From Burkholderiales bacterium (GTDB taxonomy: Bacteria; Pseudomonadota; Gammaproteobacteria; Burkholderiales; Eutrophovitaceae): a DNA stretch of 64,000 nucleotides. Positions 34,676 to 44,174 of this stretch are shown here, piece after piece (the first letter of the stretch is position 1; every line of letters starts with the position of its first letter). The stretch lies in contig JAOEKQ010000004.1 of NCBI GenBank assembly GCA_028379895.1, positions 1-64,000 on the forward strand. Reading direction: 5' to 3'. A model generated the notes under the pieces. The model was not told the DNA's origin. It saw only the letters and a program-made list of their open reading frames with translations, and did no database searches. The translations under genes and the position numbers were made by a program.

Positions 34676-35857
34676 ATGACGATCCAAGCGGCGCTCGATC
34701 AACAAGTTGAGTTGGAAAGTTTATTTGATTCGCATCAGGAGCTGAGCCTTGATGTTGCTCATGTCACGCGAGCGTTGCGAGATGGATATAAGCAACCGGT
34801 TCTTATTTTGGACCTCGATATCGTCCGGCAAAAATATGATCGTTTTAAAGCGGCAATGCCGGGAATTGGTGCCCATTATGCTGTGAAGGCGAACCCTGAC
34901 CTTCGTGTGCTTGAAGCTCTAAAAGGGCAGGGGTCCAAATTCGAGATTGCCTCAATTCAAGAATTAGATTTGTTGTTATCCATCGGTGTTGATATCTCTA
35001 CAGTCCATTACAGTAATCCTGTAAAGCCCAGTTCTTTTATTAAGTACGCAGCCTCGAAAGGTGTCCGTTGGTTTGCATTTGACAGCAAAGAGGAGCTTGT
35101 AAAGATAAAAAATATAGTCCCGGATGCGAAGTTATATTTACGGTTTGATACTCCTAATATTGGAAGTGATTGGCCTTTATCAGGTAAATTTGGGGCTAAG
35201 ATTAGAGATATTGACGACATTCTAGATATGGCCATCGAGGTAAATGCGGACCTTTGCGGACTTACGTTTCATGTTGGTTCGCAGTGCCGTAATGTTGATA
35301 ATTGGAACCAAGCAATTGACACTGCTAAGAAAATCTTCAAAAAGATGGTGAATCTAGGCTTGAAGCCCGAATTGTTAAATATAGGTGGCGGGTACCCAGT
35401 TCGGCTCACGAAGCCTATTCCATCGATAGAGTACATTGGTCGGGTGATTAAAAAAGCATTGGAAGGCTTTGATGGTGAGATTGAGATCACTGCCGAGCCT
35501 GGTCGATACATGGTCTCTGACGCTGCTTTTTTTGTATGCCAAGTGATTGGCACTGCGATTAAGGGTGACGAACGTTGGATGTACTTGGATGCGGGTGTGT
35601 TTAGTGGCTTGATGGAGTGCACGCAGGGAATTCAGTACCAGATTGAAGTCAACAATAAATCGGGTAATGAGGTTTCCTGGCATGTTGCTGGGCCAAGTTG
35701 TGATTCCGTTGATGTTTTGGGCCAAGAACAAACGTTACCCACTACTACGTCAGAGGGTGACCTTTTGTACTTCCCGAATGCTGGAGCTTATACGACTGTA
35801 TACGCTAACGAATTTAATGGGTTTCCTCTGCCTAATATTCTAGTCATTAATGAATAA
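34676..35857 (+). CDS. Ornithine decarboxylase, fold-type III (eukaryotic-like)
   Basis: Makes putrescine from ornithine (lysine possible). The 393-residue PLP enzyme is of the alanine-racemase fold: HYAVKANPDLRVLEAL carries the PLP lysine at residue 71, FHVGSQC is the strand bearing the cofactor-stacking histidine, INIGGGYPV-like LNIGGGYPV binds phosphate, and EPGRYMV is conserved. The cross-subunit active-site Cys342-Asp343 are in AGPSCDSVD, as in ornithine/lysine decarboxylases rather than diaminopimelate decarboxylase. The ATG at 34676 has AGGA 6 bases upstream, overlapping the stop codon of the leader ORF. It is unrelated in fold to E. coli SpeC/SpeF. It converges on folA, 17 bases away. 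Confidence 0.85.
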   Translation: MTIQAALDQQVELESLFDSHQELSLDVAHVTRALRDGYKQPVLILDLDIVRQKYDRFKAAMPGIGAHYAVKANPDLRVLEALKGQGSKFEIASIQELDLLLSIGVDISTVHYSNPVKPSSFIKYAASKGVRWFAFDSKEELVKIKNIVPDAKLYLRFDTPNIGSDWPLSGKFGAKIRDIDDILDMAIEVNADLCGLTFHVGSQCRNVDNWNQAIDTAKKIFKKMVNLGLKPELLNIGGGYPVRLTKPIPSIEYIGRVIKKALEGFDGEIEITAEPGRYMVSDAAFFVCQVIGTAIKGDERWMYLDAGVFSGLMECTQGIQYQIEVNNKSGNEVSWHVAGPSCDSVDVLGQEQTLPTTTSEGDLLYFPNAGAYTTVYANEFNGFPLPNILVINE

Positions 35858-35874
35858 AGGCATATTGGGTTTTA

Positions 35875-36366
35875 TTAAAGTGTATTTACCCTTTTGTAAG
35901 TTATAAAAGAATAGTTTAGGTCTGACTTACAATCTTGGTGTTCACTACGCTTCGATTCTTTCCAAACATTAGAATTCACGAGCGGGAAATACGTATCTCC
36001 CGATACATCCTCATGAATCAGTGTCATTTCTATAGTGTCCACTATAGACATCGCAAGGTTATATATTTCAGCGCCGCCGATAATAAATTTTTCTGAATCA
36101 TTCGGCGCAGCGTGAAGCGCTGCTTCCAGGCTTGTGACTGTTTGTGCGTCTTCAAGAATTAAATCGGAGTTGCGTGTTATTACAATATTTTTTCGGTTCG
36201 GAAGAGACTTGCCGATGGAGTCCCAAGTCTTCCTACCCATGATGACCGTATTACCAGTGGTCAATTGTTTAAATCGTTTTAGGTCCGCAGATAGATGCCA
36301 TGGCAGTGTCCCCTTAACGCCGATGGTTCTATTTTTCGCCTGGGCAACAATAATTGTGATTCCCAT
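35875..36366 (-). CDS. folA: Dihydrofolate reductase
   Basis: Reduces dihydrofolate to tetrahydrofolate with NADPH. The 163-residue protein has the canonical IIVAQAKNRTIGVKGTLPWHL start, DLKRFKQLTTGNTVIMGRKTWDSIGK, LPNRKNIVITRN and FIIGGAEIYNLAM. Length and motifs are normal for chromosomal type I enzymes, and the catalytic acid near residue 28 is Asp in SADLKRF. It follows thyA after 10 bases in the same transcript, coupling dTMP synthesis with regeneration of folate. Confidence 0.96.
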   Translation of the reverse strand: MGITIIVAQAKNRTIGVKGTLPWHLSADLKRFKQLTTGNTVIMGRKTWDSIGKSLPNRKNIVITRNSDLILEDAQTVTSLEAALHAAPNDSEKFIIGGAEIYNLAMSIVDTIEMTLIHEDVSGDTYFPLVNSNVWKESKRSEHQDCKSDLNYSFITYKRVNTL

Positions 36367-36376
36367 TTGATCCTCT

Positions 36377-37171
36377 TTATATTGCTACAGGAGCTTTGAT
36401 TGGTGAATGTGGATCATAGTTTTCAAGTTTAAAATCCTCGTAACTAAAATCAAAGATATTTCTAACTTCAGGATTCAGTGTCATCTTGGGAAGCGCTCGC
36501 GGAGTGCGGGAGAGTTGTTCGTCAGCCTGTTCTAGGTGGTTCATGTAAAGGTGACAATCACCAAATGTGTGAACGAAATCGCCTACTTGCAGTTCGCATA
36601 CGTGAGCTATCATCATGTTTAATAATGCATATGAAGCGATGTTAAAGGGTACGCCAAGAAATAGATCCGCACTTCTTTGGTAGAGCTGGCAAGATAACTT
36701 ACCATCCGCCACATAAAATTGAAACAAAGCATGACAAGGAGCTAACGCCATCTTGTCTATCTCTCCAACATTCCAAGCTGACACGATCAACCGTCGTGAA
36801 TTTGGGTTTTCTTGAATTTCTTTAATGACTCCCGTGATTTGATCGATATGGTTGTCAACAGATGTCGGCCATGAGCGCCACTGATGTCCATAGACAGGAC
36901 CAAGATCACCCTCATTATTTGCCCATTCATCCCAAATGGTGACTCCGTTATCCTTCAGGTACTTGATATTCGTATCTCCAGTTAAAAACCAAAGTAATTC
37001 GTGAATGATTGATTTAAGGTGGACTTTTTTTGTCGTTAAAAGTGGGAATCCTTGACTCAAGTCAAAGCGTAACTGGGCACCAAAAATGCTAAGGGTCCCG
37101 GTCCCGGTCCTATCACCTTTGGGGACACCTTGATCGCGGATGTGTCTCATGAGTTCTAGATAAGAGCGCAT
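36377..37171 (-). CDS. thyA: Thymidylate synthase
   Basis: Methylates dUMP to dTMP using methylene-tetrahydrofolate. The 264-residue protein equals E. coli ThyA in length. [17 protein letters not shown] carries the phosphate-binding arginine, [18 protein letters not shown] and [22 protein letters not shown] follow, and [12 protein letters not shown] holds the nucleophilic cysteine. [22 protein letters not shown] and HIYMNH-type HLYMNHLEQ are also present. It leads the thyA-folA pair and is divergent from aroC. Confidence 0.97.
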   Translation of the reverse strand: MRSYLELMRHIRDQGVPKGDRTGTGTLSIFGAQLRFDLSQGFPLLTTKKVHLKSIIHELLWFLTGDTNIKYLKDNGVTIWDEWANNEGDLGPVYGHQWRSWPTSVDNHIDQITGVIKEIQENPNSRRLIVSAWNVGEIDKMALAPCHALFQFYVADGKLSCQLYQRSADLFLGVPFNIASYALLNMMIAHVCELQVGDFVHTFGDCHLYMNHLEQADEQLSRTPRALPKMTLNPEVRNIFDFSYEDFKLENYDPHSPIKAPVAI

Positions 37172-37282
37172 TATTAGTTCCTGTAATGAGTGCGTTATCT
37201 GGTCAATATGTTAAAGACTAAGTTTACCAACTAATGCAATCGCTAGCACCTTTTTCCAGCTCCTTTGGGGGCGGGTGGTGTG

Positions 37283-37311
37283 TTAACATTGGCTATATAA
37301 ATGTTTACAAC
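37283..37311 (+). promoter_or_regulatory. Possible promoter of aroC
   Basis: TTAACA (37283-37288) and TACAAC (37306-37311) are separated by exactly 17 bases in the 155-base thyA-aroC divergent gap. The -10 matches consensus at only four of six positions and the leader would be very short, so this is tentative. Confidence 0.3.
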
Positions 37312-37326
37312 ACTAATAAGCTGACC

Positions 37327-38424
37327 ATGTCTGGAAATACGATCGGAAAAGCATTCTGCGTAACATCTTTTGGGGAGAGTCATGGCCCAGCGATTGGTTG
37401 TGTGGTCGACGGTTGTCCTCCGGGCCTCAATCTTAGCCCGCAGGATATTCAACAAGAGCTTGATCGGAGAAGACCTGGTACATCCCGTCATGTGACCCAG
37501 AGAAGAGAGCCAGATACAGTTGAGATTTTGTCTGGTGTTTTTGAGGGACGTACAACCGGAGTGCCGATCGCACTTTTGATCCGTAATGTTGATCAAAGAT
37601 CGAAAGATTATGGAAATATTGCTGATCAGTTTCGCCCTGGTCATGCGGATTATACCTACTGGCAAAAATATGGGGAACGTGACTACAGAGGAGGTGGTCG
37701 TTCATCAGCGCGTGAGACTGCGGCCAGAGTGGCAGCCGGAGCAATAGCAAAAAAATGGCTTCGTGATCGCTTTGGTGTGGAGGTGCGAGGTCATATGTCG
37801 CAAATTGGGACACTAAAGATTGGCTTTAAAACATGGGATAGCGTGAATGAGAACCCTTTTTTTTCAGCCGACCCAGAGATTGTGCCTGAACTAGAGAGCC
37901 ATATGGACAAGATGAGAAAGTCTGGTGACTCATGCGGCGCTAAGATAACCATAGTGGCTTCTGGAGTTCCAGTTGGTTGGGGGGAGCCGGTCTTTGATAA
38001 GTTGGATGCAGACCTTGCTGGGGCATTGATGGGTATTAATGCAGTGAAGGGTGTCGAGATCGGTGATGGATTTGAATCGGTTGCGCAGTCCGGAACTACA
38101 CATAGCGATGAGATGGCACCGAACGATTTTTTGAGTAATCACTCAGGTGGGGTACTTGGGGGTATTTCTACGGGGCAAGATGTGATTGCGCGGATTGCGA
38201 TAAAACCCACTTCGAGTATTCGTCTTGATCGACAATCGATAAACAAGAGCGGCTCGCCGGTTACTGTCAATACTTATGGGCGACATGATCCGTGCGTGGG
38301 AATTAGAGCAACGCCTATCGCAGAGGCTATGATGGCTTTAGTCCTCGTAGATCACGCATTAAGACATCGCGGCCAAAACGCAGATGTCGAGACGATTACG
38401 CCAAAGCTTCCTGTCAAAGACTGA
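37327..38424 (+). CDS. aroC: Chorismate synthase
   Basis: Last step of the shikimate pathway, converting EPSP to chorismate with reduced FMN. The 365-residue protein has the family signatures [18 protein letters not shown] near residue 16, [16 protein letters not shown] near residue 41, and [41 protein letters not shown] around residues 105-145. [13 protein letters not shown] and [17 protein letters not shown] lie in the C-terminal half. I chose the ATG at 37327, which gives the standard N terminus; the longer frame from 37234 adds an unrelated stretch. The downstream MFS gene follows after 76 bases. Confidence 0.97.
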   Translation: MSGNTIGKAFCVTSFGESHGPAIGCVVDGCPPGLNLSPQDIQQELDRRRPGTSRHVTQRREPDTVEILSGVFEGRTTGVPIALLIRNVDQRSKDYGNIADQFRPGHADYTYWQKYGERDYRGGGRSSARETAARVAAGAIAKKWLRDRFGVEVRGHMSQIGTLKIGFKTWDSVNENPFFSADPEIVPELESHMDKMRKSGDSCGAKITIVASGVPVGWGEPVFDKLDADLAGALMGINAVKGVEIGDGFESVAQSGTTHSDEMAPNDFLSNHSGGVLGGISTGQDVIARIAIKPTSSIRLDRQSINKSGSPVTVNTYGRHDPCVGIRATPIAEAMMALVLVDHALRHRGQNADVETITPKLPVKD

Positions 38425-38500
38425 GTGGTTTTGGTTCTCAGCCGATGGACTGGATTTGTCGAGCCAATGTATAAGGGTTGTTTATAGTGCTCGACAATTT

Positions 38501-39646
38501 ATGACGTCTCTATTTGCTCGATTATCAAATTTTTATTTTTGGTACTTCGCTTTTGTAGGTGCATTCGCACCGTTCTTTTCTCTATACCTTCAGCAAAGGG
38601 GATTTGCCCCAATCGAGATAGCAATATTGTTAGGAGTTAGTCCAACACTAAGGATCGTCGTTCCTTTTTTTTGGGCTTGGTTGGCCGACCACTGGGGCTA
38701 TAAGTACAAGCTTTTAAGAATTCTTGCATTCGTGAGCCCTTTACTTTTTTCTTTTATGATCGCTAAGGGTTCTTTTCTATCTGTAGCGGGCGTTCTGATT
38801 CTGTGGGGACTTCTTTGGTCTGGAATTCTACCAATCGCGGAAGCGCTATGCGTCCAGGCGTTAGGTGAGGAAATGTCCATTTATGGCAAGGTTCGCGTCT
38901 GGGGCTCGATTGGATTTATCTTGATGGTGGTTGGTGGTGGTTATCTCTTTGAGTCGCTGGACGTACTTAATCTCGATTGGATTATTTGCGCGATGCTGGT
39001 AATCATCTTGGGTGCAATCCTGGTACTTCCGAAGGACACCAAAACATCAGTGAGAGCTGATCATGTCAGCCAATCTTTTCAGTTTCTGACGGACAAACGA
39101 GTTATCGCGTTGTTGTCTTGTTTTTTCATCATGCAATTTGCGCATGGTGCATATAATGCATTTTTCTCGATCTTTCTAGTTGAGCAGGGATACGGCAAAT
39201 CTACAGTTGGTTGGCTTTGGGCAATCGCGGTTATTGCAGAAATTTTTATCTTTTTATTAATGCCGAGGCTGTTTAAGAAATTCAGCATTAATGATTTCTT
39301 TTTATTTTGTTTTCTGATTGCCGCTTTACGCTTCTTTTTGGTTTACATTGGATACGATATTTTTTGGATTCTCGTAGTCGCTCAAATGTTGCATGCCATT
39401 ACTTTTGGTATGTTTCATGTTGCGGGTATCGCAGCAACAAATAAACTTTTCACAGGAGAATATCGTTCAAGAGGGCAAGCTCTTTATTCGAGTGTAGGTT
39501 TTGGAGCTGGTGGTGCCTCTGGGACCCTAGTATCTGGATTTGTTTGGGAGAGTTTCGGTGGCGCGGTAACCTTCGCGATGTCCGCTCTAACAAGCTTGTT
39601 GGGTGTCGTTTTGATGCTTTGGGTACGTCGCCGCTTCAAGGATTAG
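38501..39646 (+). CDS. MFS transporter of the phenylpropionate-permease (HcaT/MFS_1-like) type
   Basis: An integral membrane protein of 381 residues with about 12 hydrophobic segments. The N terminus NFYFWYFAFVGAFAPFFSLYLQ is typical of HcaT-like permeases, as are GFAPIEIAILLGVSPTLRIVVPFFWAWLADHWG, the KVRVWGSIGFILMVVGGG segment and AQMLHAITFGMFHVAGI. I take the ATG at 38501; an earlier start at 38384 lies inside aroC. HcaT moves 3-phenylpropionate, but substrates across the family vary and none can be assigned here. Confidence 0.82.
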   Translation: MTSLFARLSNFYFWYFAFVGAFAPFFSLYLQQRGFAPIEIAILLGVSPTLRIVVPFFWAWLADHWGYKYKLLRILAFVSPLLFSFMIAKGSFLSVAGVLILWGLLWSGILPIAEALCVQALGEEMSIYGKVRVWGSIGFILMVVGGGYLFESLDVLNLDWIICAMLVIILGAILVLPKDTKTSVRADHVSQSFQFLTDKRVIALLSCFFIMQFAHGAYNAFFSIFLVEQGYGKSTVGWLWAIAVIAEIFIFLLMPRLFKKFSINDFFLFCFLIAALRFFLVYIGYDIFWILVVAQMLHAITFGMFHVAGIAATNKLFTGEYRSRGQALYSSVGFGAGGASGTLVSGFVWESFGGAVTFAMSALTSLLGVVLMLWVRRRFKD

Positions 39647-39732
39647 CAAGTTATTCCTGCAAGATCAGACTGTATCTGTATGTCATAATCCTTTCTTTCA
39701 ATCTTAATTAGTTAGCCGATAGGTATATCAGT

Positions 39733-41145
39733 ATGTTGAAAACCTTGTATGACAAACTTTGGGATAGCCACGTCGTCAGAACGGAAGACGATGGCACTGG
39801 CCTTATATATATCGATAGGCACCTCATTCACGAGGTAACAAGTCCACAAGCCTATGAGGGACTGAAGCTCGCGAAAAGACGTCCTTGGCGAGTGGAATCC
39901 ATTGTGGCGACGGCTGATCACAATACGCCTACAACTGATTGGGACAAGGGGATCGAAGATCCAATCTCTAAGTTACAGGTAGATACCCTAGACCAAAATA
40001 TCAAAGAATACGGATCAAAAGCGTATTTTCCATTTCTAGATTCAAGGCAGGGCATCGTTCATGTCATAGGGCCAGAGCAAGGTGCCACTCTGCCAGGAAT
40101 GACGGTGGTTTGTGGTGACTCCCATACTAGTACGCACGGAGCTTTAGCGTGTTTGGCGCATGGTATTGGTACATCTGAGGTTGAGCATGTTCTAGCGACT
40201 CAGTGTCTCGTTCAAAAGAAAATGAAAAACATGTTGGTTCGGGTTGAGGGGCAGTTAGGTGCCGGCGTCAGTGCTAAGGATATAGCGCTTGCGTTAATAG
40301 GAAAAATCGGCACTGCCGGCGGCACTGGCTACGCTATAGAGTTTGCTGGCTCAGTTATTGAATCTCTATCAGTTGAAGGGCGTATGACCTTATGTAATAT
40401 GGCAATTGAGGCTGGCGCTCGGGCTGGGATGATTGCCGTTGACCAAGTCACAATCGATTATCTTCATGGTCGAACGTTCGCACCAAAGGGTGACCTATGG
40501 GATCAGGCTGTGTCCTATTGGAGATCGCTGCGGTCGGACCCAGGAGCAATTTTTGACTTGATGGTGACCTTGAACGGAAGTGAGCTCATTCCACAGGTTA
40601 CTTGGGGAACCTCTCCTGAAATGGTCGTTGGTATTGATGGTCGAGTACCTGACCCAGAGCATGAGAAGGATCCATCTAAAAGAGAAGGTATTGAGCAAGC
40701 ACTTAAATATATGGGGCTTGAGCCAAATACATTGTTGACTGAAGTCGAAATTGATAAGGTGTTTATTGGCTCCTGTACCAACTCAAGAATTGAGGATATT
40801 CGGATTGCAGCGAAGGTTGTTGCTGGGAAAAGGGTTGCGCCGAATGTTCAGTTAGCAATGGTCGTTCCAGGGTCTGGTTTGGTCAAGACTCAGGCTGAGC
40901 AAGAGGGGTTGGACAAAATATTCATTGCGGCAGGATTTGAATGGCGGCAACCCGGGTGTTCCATGTGCTTAGCTATGAATAATGATCGACTCGAGGCGGG
41001 AGAGCGTTGCGCTTCGACATCGAATCGCAATTTCGAAGGTCGCCAAGGTGCGGGTGGTCGAACACATTTGGTTAGTCCAGCGATGGCTGCAAGTGCCGCG
41101 GTAAACGGCACATTCGTTGATGTTCGCGAAATAATTACTGACTAG
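39733..41145 (+). CDS. leuC: 3-Isopropylmalate dehydratase large subunit
   Basis: With LeuD isomerises 2- to 3-isopropylmalate in leucine synthesis. The 470-residue aconitase-family protein has [33 protein letters not shown] near residue 130, the 4Fe-4S cysteines in [13 protein letters not shown] near residue 350 and in [10 protein letters not shown] near residue 412, and [22 protein letters not shown]. The length is standard. It starts the leuC-leuD-leuB-asd run. No leucine-rich leader peptide or classic attenuator is apparent in the 86 bases upstream. Confidence 0.96.
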   Translation: MLKTLYDKLWDSHVVRTEDDGTGLIYIDRHLIHEVTSPQAYEGLKLAKRRPWRVESIVATADHNTPTTDWDKGIEDPISKLQVDTLDQNIKEYGSKAYFPFLDSRQGIVHVIGPEQGATLPGMTVVCGDSHTSTHGALACLAHGIGTSEVEHVLATQCLVQKKMKNMLVRVEGQLGAGVSAKDIALALIGKIGTAGGTGYAIEFAGSVIESLSVEGRMTLCNMAIEAGARAGMIAVDQVTIDYLHGRTFAPKGDLWDQAVSYWRSLRSDPGAIFDLMVTLNGSELIPQVTWGTSPEMVVGIDGRVPDPEHEKDPSKREGIEQALKYMGLEPNTLLTEVEIDKVFIGSCTNSRIEDIRIAAKVVAGKRVAPNVQLAMVVPGSGLVKTQAEQEGLDKIFIAAGFEWRQPGCSMCLAMNNDRLEAGERCASTSNRNFEGRQGAGGRTHLVSPAMAASAAVNGTFVDVREIITD

Positions 41146-41183
41146 CTTTTAATTTTCGAATATATAAACGGAACGGATAAGAC

Positions 41184-41825
41184 ATGGAAAAATTTGCCTT
41201 ACACAAAGGACTCGTTGCACCGCTTGATCGTGCAAATATAGATACGGACGCCATTATTCCAAAACAGTTTCTTAAGTCAATTAAACGATCCGGCTTTGGT
41301 GTGAACTTATTCGATGCATGGCGATTTTTAGACGTTGGGCAACCGGGCGTATCTATTAATCAAAGGCGACCAAACCCAAATTTTATTTTGAACGAGCCAC
41401 GATATCAAGGTGCATCGATTTTACTCGCTCGAAAAAACTTTGGTTGTGGTTCATCTCGCGAACATGCCCCGTGGGCTTTGGCAGATTATGGATTTAAAGC
41501 TGTTATTGCTCCCAGTTTTGGCGAAATATTTTTTAATAATTCGTTAAAAAATGGATTACTACCTATCGTACTTTCAGGTATCGAAGTCGATGCCTTGTTT
41601 CATGATGTTCTTGGGTTTCCGGGATTTCAATTAATCGTCGACCTGGAAAACCAGCGTGTCGTGACTGAGACTAATGGTAAGAGTTTCAACTTTCAGATTG
41701 ATCCTTTTCGTAAACATTGCCTTTTAAATGGATTGGACGATATTGGCTTGACGCTAGAGCGTGTTGACGAGATTAAAAAGTTTGAAGAGCAGCATAAATT
41801 GAACCAGCCATGGTTGTTTAGCTAA
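41184..41825 (+). CDS. leuD: 3-Isopropylmalate dehydratase small subunit
   Basis: Small swivelling subunit of isopropylmalate isomerase, 213 residues. [24 protein letters not shown] near the N terminus, the [11 protein letters not shown] motif near residue 93 that completes the substrate site, and [31 protein letters not shown] are canonical. It lies 38 bases after leuC and 47 before leuB. Confidence 0.96.
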   Translation: MEKFALHKGLVAPLDRANIDTDAIIPKQFLKSIKRSGFGVNLFDAWRFLDVGQPGVSINQRRPNPNFILNEPRYQGASILLARKNFGCGSSREHAPWALADYGFKAVIAPSFGEIFFNNSLKNGLLPIVLSGIEVDALFHDVLGFPGFQLIVDLENQRVVTETNGKSFNFQIDPFRKHCLLNGLDDIGLTLERVDEIKKFEEQHKLNQPWLFS

Positions 41826-41872
41826 GTTTTAAAATTTGATCAATCTATTATTAAATGGCTTTGGGGAATAAA

Positions 41873-42937
41873 ATGAAAATAGCAGTACTTCCGGGGGATG
41901 GCATCGGGCCTGAGATTATGACTCAAGCGCTGCGTGTGTTGAAGGTTTTAAAGGCTGACGGATTGCCAATTGATTGGGAAACAGGGGCAATTGGAGGTGC
42001 CGGATATGACGAGGCTGGTGATCCCCTGCCGCACGCTACAGTTGCTTTAACGAAGCAGGCTGACGCGGTTCTTCTGGGGGCAGTGGGAGGTATCAAATAC
42101 GACTCTCTCCCCCGGGCAATGCGACCGGAGCAAGGGCTATTAAGAATTCGTAAAGAATTAGGTCTGTTTGCGAACCTTCGTCCCGCGGTGGTTTTCCCCG
42201 AACTGGCGGCAGCCTCAAGTTTAAAGTCAGAGCTAGTTGAAGGGTTGGATTTGATGATCTTGAGAGAGTTAACTGGCGATATTTATTTCGGTCAACCCAG
42301 AGGCAGGCGTCAAAATGAGGCTGGGGAAGATGAAGGGTTCGACACGATGAAATACTCTGTGTCTGAAATTGAGAGAATCGCTCGTGTGGCGTTTGATATC
42401 GCGCAGCAAAGAAATCGTAAATTATGCTCGGTTGACAAAGCTAATGTTCTAGATACAAGTATTTTGTGGAGGGAGGTTGTTACAAACATCTCACAAGAAT
42501 ATCCATCGGTCGAGTTAACGCACATGTACGTTGACAATGCAGCGATGCAATTAGTGAGAGAACCAAAACAATTTGACGTAGTTTTGACGGGAAATATATT
42601 TGGCGATATTTTGTCAGACGAAGCATCCATGTTAACTGGATCCATCGGGATGCTTCCTTCCGCATCTATGGATGTTAACCGTAAAGGTTTATTTGAGCCT
42701 ATTCACGGCTCTGCTCCTGATATTGCGGGTAAGAACGTTGCTAATCCGCTAGCGACCATTCTATCTGTTTCGATGATGTTGAAATACACATTTAATGAGA
42801 CGGAGGCATCTGAGCGGGTGGAAGCTGCGGTGAGACAGGTTCTTTCTAAAGGATTTAGAACGGCAGACATTTATCAAGAGTCAGCGCGGCGTGTGGGTAC
42901 GCAAGAAATGGGCGACGCGGTTATCGAGGCGATGTAA
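41873..42937 (+). CDS. leuB: 3-Isopropylmalate dehydrogenase
   Basis: NAD-dependent oxidative decarboxylation of 3-isopropylmalate. From the ATG at 41873 the 354-residue product begins [16 protein letters not shown]. It has [39 protein letters not shown] and [25 protein letters not shown] with the metal-binding aspartates, and [19 protein letters not shown] sits 4 bases upstream of the chosen ATG; an ATG at 41855 would add six residues and encode the ribosome site. It is followed by asd. Confidence 0.96.
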   Translation: MKIAVLPGDGIGPEIMTQALRVLKVLKADGLPIDWETGAIGGAGYDEAGDPLPHATVALTKQADAVLLGAVGGIKYDSLPRAMRPEQGLLRIRKELGLFANLRPAVVFPELAAASSLKSELVEGLDLMILRELTGDIYFGQPRGRRQNEAGEDEGFDTMKYSVSEIERIARVAFDIAQQRNRKLCSVDKANVLDTSILWREVVTNISQEYPSVELTHMYVDNAAMQLVREPKQFDVVLTGNIFGDILSDEASMLTGSIGMLPSASMDVNRKGLFEPIHGSAPDIAGKNVANPLATILSVSMMLKYTFNETEASERVEAAVRQVLSKGFRTADIYQESARRVGTQEMGDAVIEAM

Positions 42938-42996
42938 TTATTTGAGTTGTCATCTTATATGCGATTGGTTTTTATGAGTTTTAAGGATTAATTTAT

Positions 42997-44109
42997 ATGC
43001 AAGTTGGATTGGTTGGTTGGCGGGGTATGGTTGGTTCTGTTCTCATGGAGCGGATGGTTGCTGAGAAGGATTTCAAAAATATTACCTCTGTTTTTTTTAG
43101 CACCTCTCAAGCTGGACAGGCCGTTACTATGCGGGATGGTAGAGAGATTGTGCTGAAAGACGCGAAAGACCAGAGTCAGCTTCTAGAAATGGACGCTATT
43201 ATTTCTTGCCAAGGTGGGGACTATACGAAAAAAATTCATGGACCTCTAAGACAGGCTGGGTGGCAAGGATATTGGATTGATGCTGCTTCGACGCTTCGCA
43301 TGGCATCGAACTCTGTGGTTGTTCTTGATCCGATTAACAGTGTAGATATTAATGCTGCGATAGATGATGGAAAAAAAGATTTTATTGGAGGAAACTGTAC
43401 TACCAGTCTAATGATGCTTGCAATGCATGGCTTGTTTCGCGCTAAGTTAGTTGAATGGGTCTCTGCTATGACATATCAAGCTGCATCAGGCGCTGGGGCT
43501 CAAAATATGCGGGAATTAATCGAACAAATGGGCTCGATTCATGATGCAACCAAAAATAAGCTTGCGTCTCCGCAGGGAGACATCCTAGAAATCGATGCCC
43601 TCGTTCTTGAACGCATGCGGGCACTAGAATTTCCGACAGAGCAATTCGGCGCGCCTTTGGCCGGCAGTTTAATTCCTTGGATAGACGCTGATTTAGGTGA
43701 TGGACAAAGTCGCGAAGAATGGAAGGCGCAAGCAGAAACCAATAAGATTTTAGGTAGAGAGGAGAACCCTATACCTGTTGAGGGTATCTGTGTGCGGGTT
43801 GGTGCGATGAGATGCCACAGCCAAGCTTTGACTTTTAAGTTATCGGAGTCGGTTTCTGTTCTGGAGGTTGAGAAAATATTGAGCGAAGCGAACGAGTGGG
43901 TATCGGTAGTTCCAAACGATAAACTTTCTACGATCGCTATGCTTTCCCCAACACGCGTGACAAGAACATTAAGCGTCCCTGTAGGGCGCATAAGAAAATT
44001 AAACCTTCCAGATAACATCTATTCAGCATTTACCGTCGGAGACCAGTTACTATGGGGTGCTGCTGAGCCTCTAAGACGAATGCTAAGAATTTTAGTTGAC
44101 CGTGGATGA
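42997..44109 (+). CDS. asd: Aspartate-semialdehyde dehydrogenase
   Basis: Reduces aspartyl phosphate to the semialdehyde, feeding lysine, threonine, methionine and diaminopimelate synthesis. The 370-residue protein is of the Gram-negative type: VGLVGWRGMVGSVLMERM at the N terminus binds NADP, Cys134 in GGNCTTSLMM is the nucleophile, and YQAASGAGAQNMREL follows. RVGAMRCHSQALT bears the conserved His near residue 272. It sits between leuB and fimV, as in pseudomonads. Confidence 0.96.
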   Translation: MQVGLVGWRGMVGSVLMERMVAEKDFKNITSVFFSTSQAGQAVTMRDGREIVLKDAKDQSQLLEMDAIISCQGGDYTKKIHGPLRQAGWQGYWIDAASTLRMASNSVVVLDPINSVDINAAIDDGKKDFIGGNCTTSLMMLAMHGLFRAKLVEWVSAMTYQAASGAGAQNMRELIEQMGSIHDATKNKLASPQGDILEIDALVLERMRALEFPTEQFGAPLAGSLIPWIDADLGDGQSREEWKAQAETNKILGREENPIPVEGICVRVGAMRCHSQALTFKLSESVSVLEVEKILSEANEWVSVVPNDKLSTIAMLSPTRVTRTLSVPVGRIRKLNLPDNIYSAFTVGDQLLWGAAEPLRRMLRILVDRG

Positions 44110-44174
44110 GATTGAAGTCAGCCGCTAGCATGACATTCTGCATATATTGGATCAACCTATGATCAGAGGAGTTT

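Noticed and set aside
39647-39732. Leucine leader-peptide attenuator before leuC
   Set aside because: No short ORF with leucine codon runs and no terminator hairpin in the gap.
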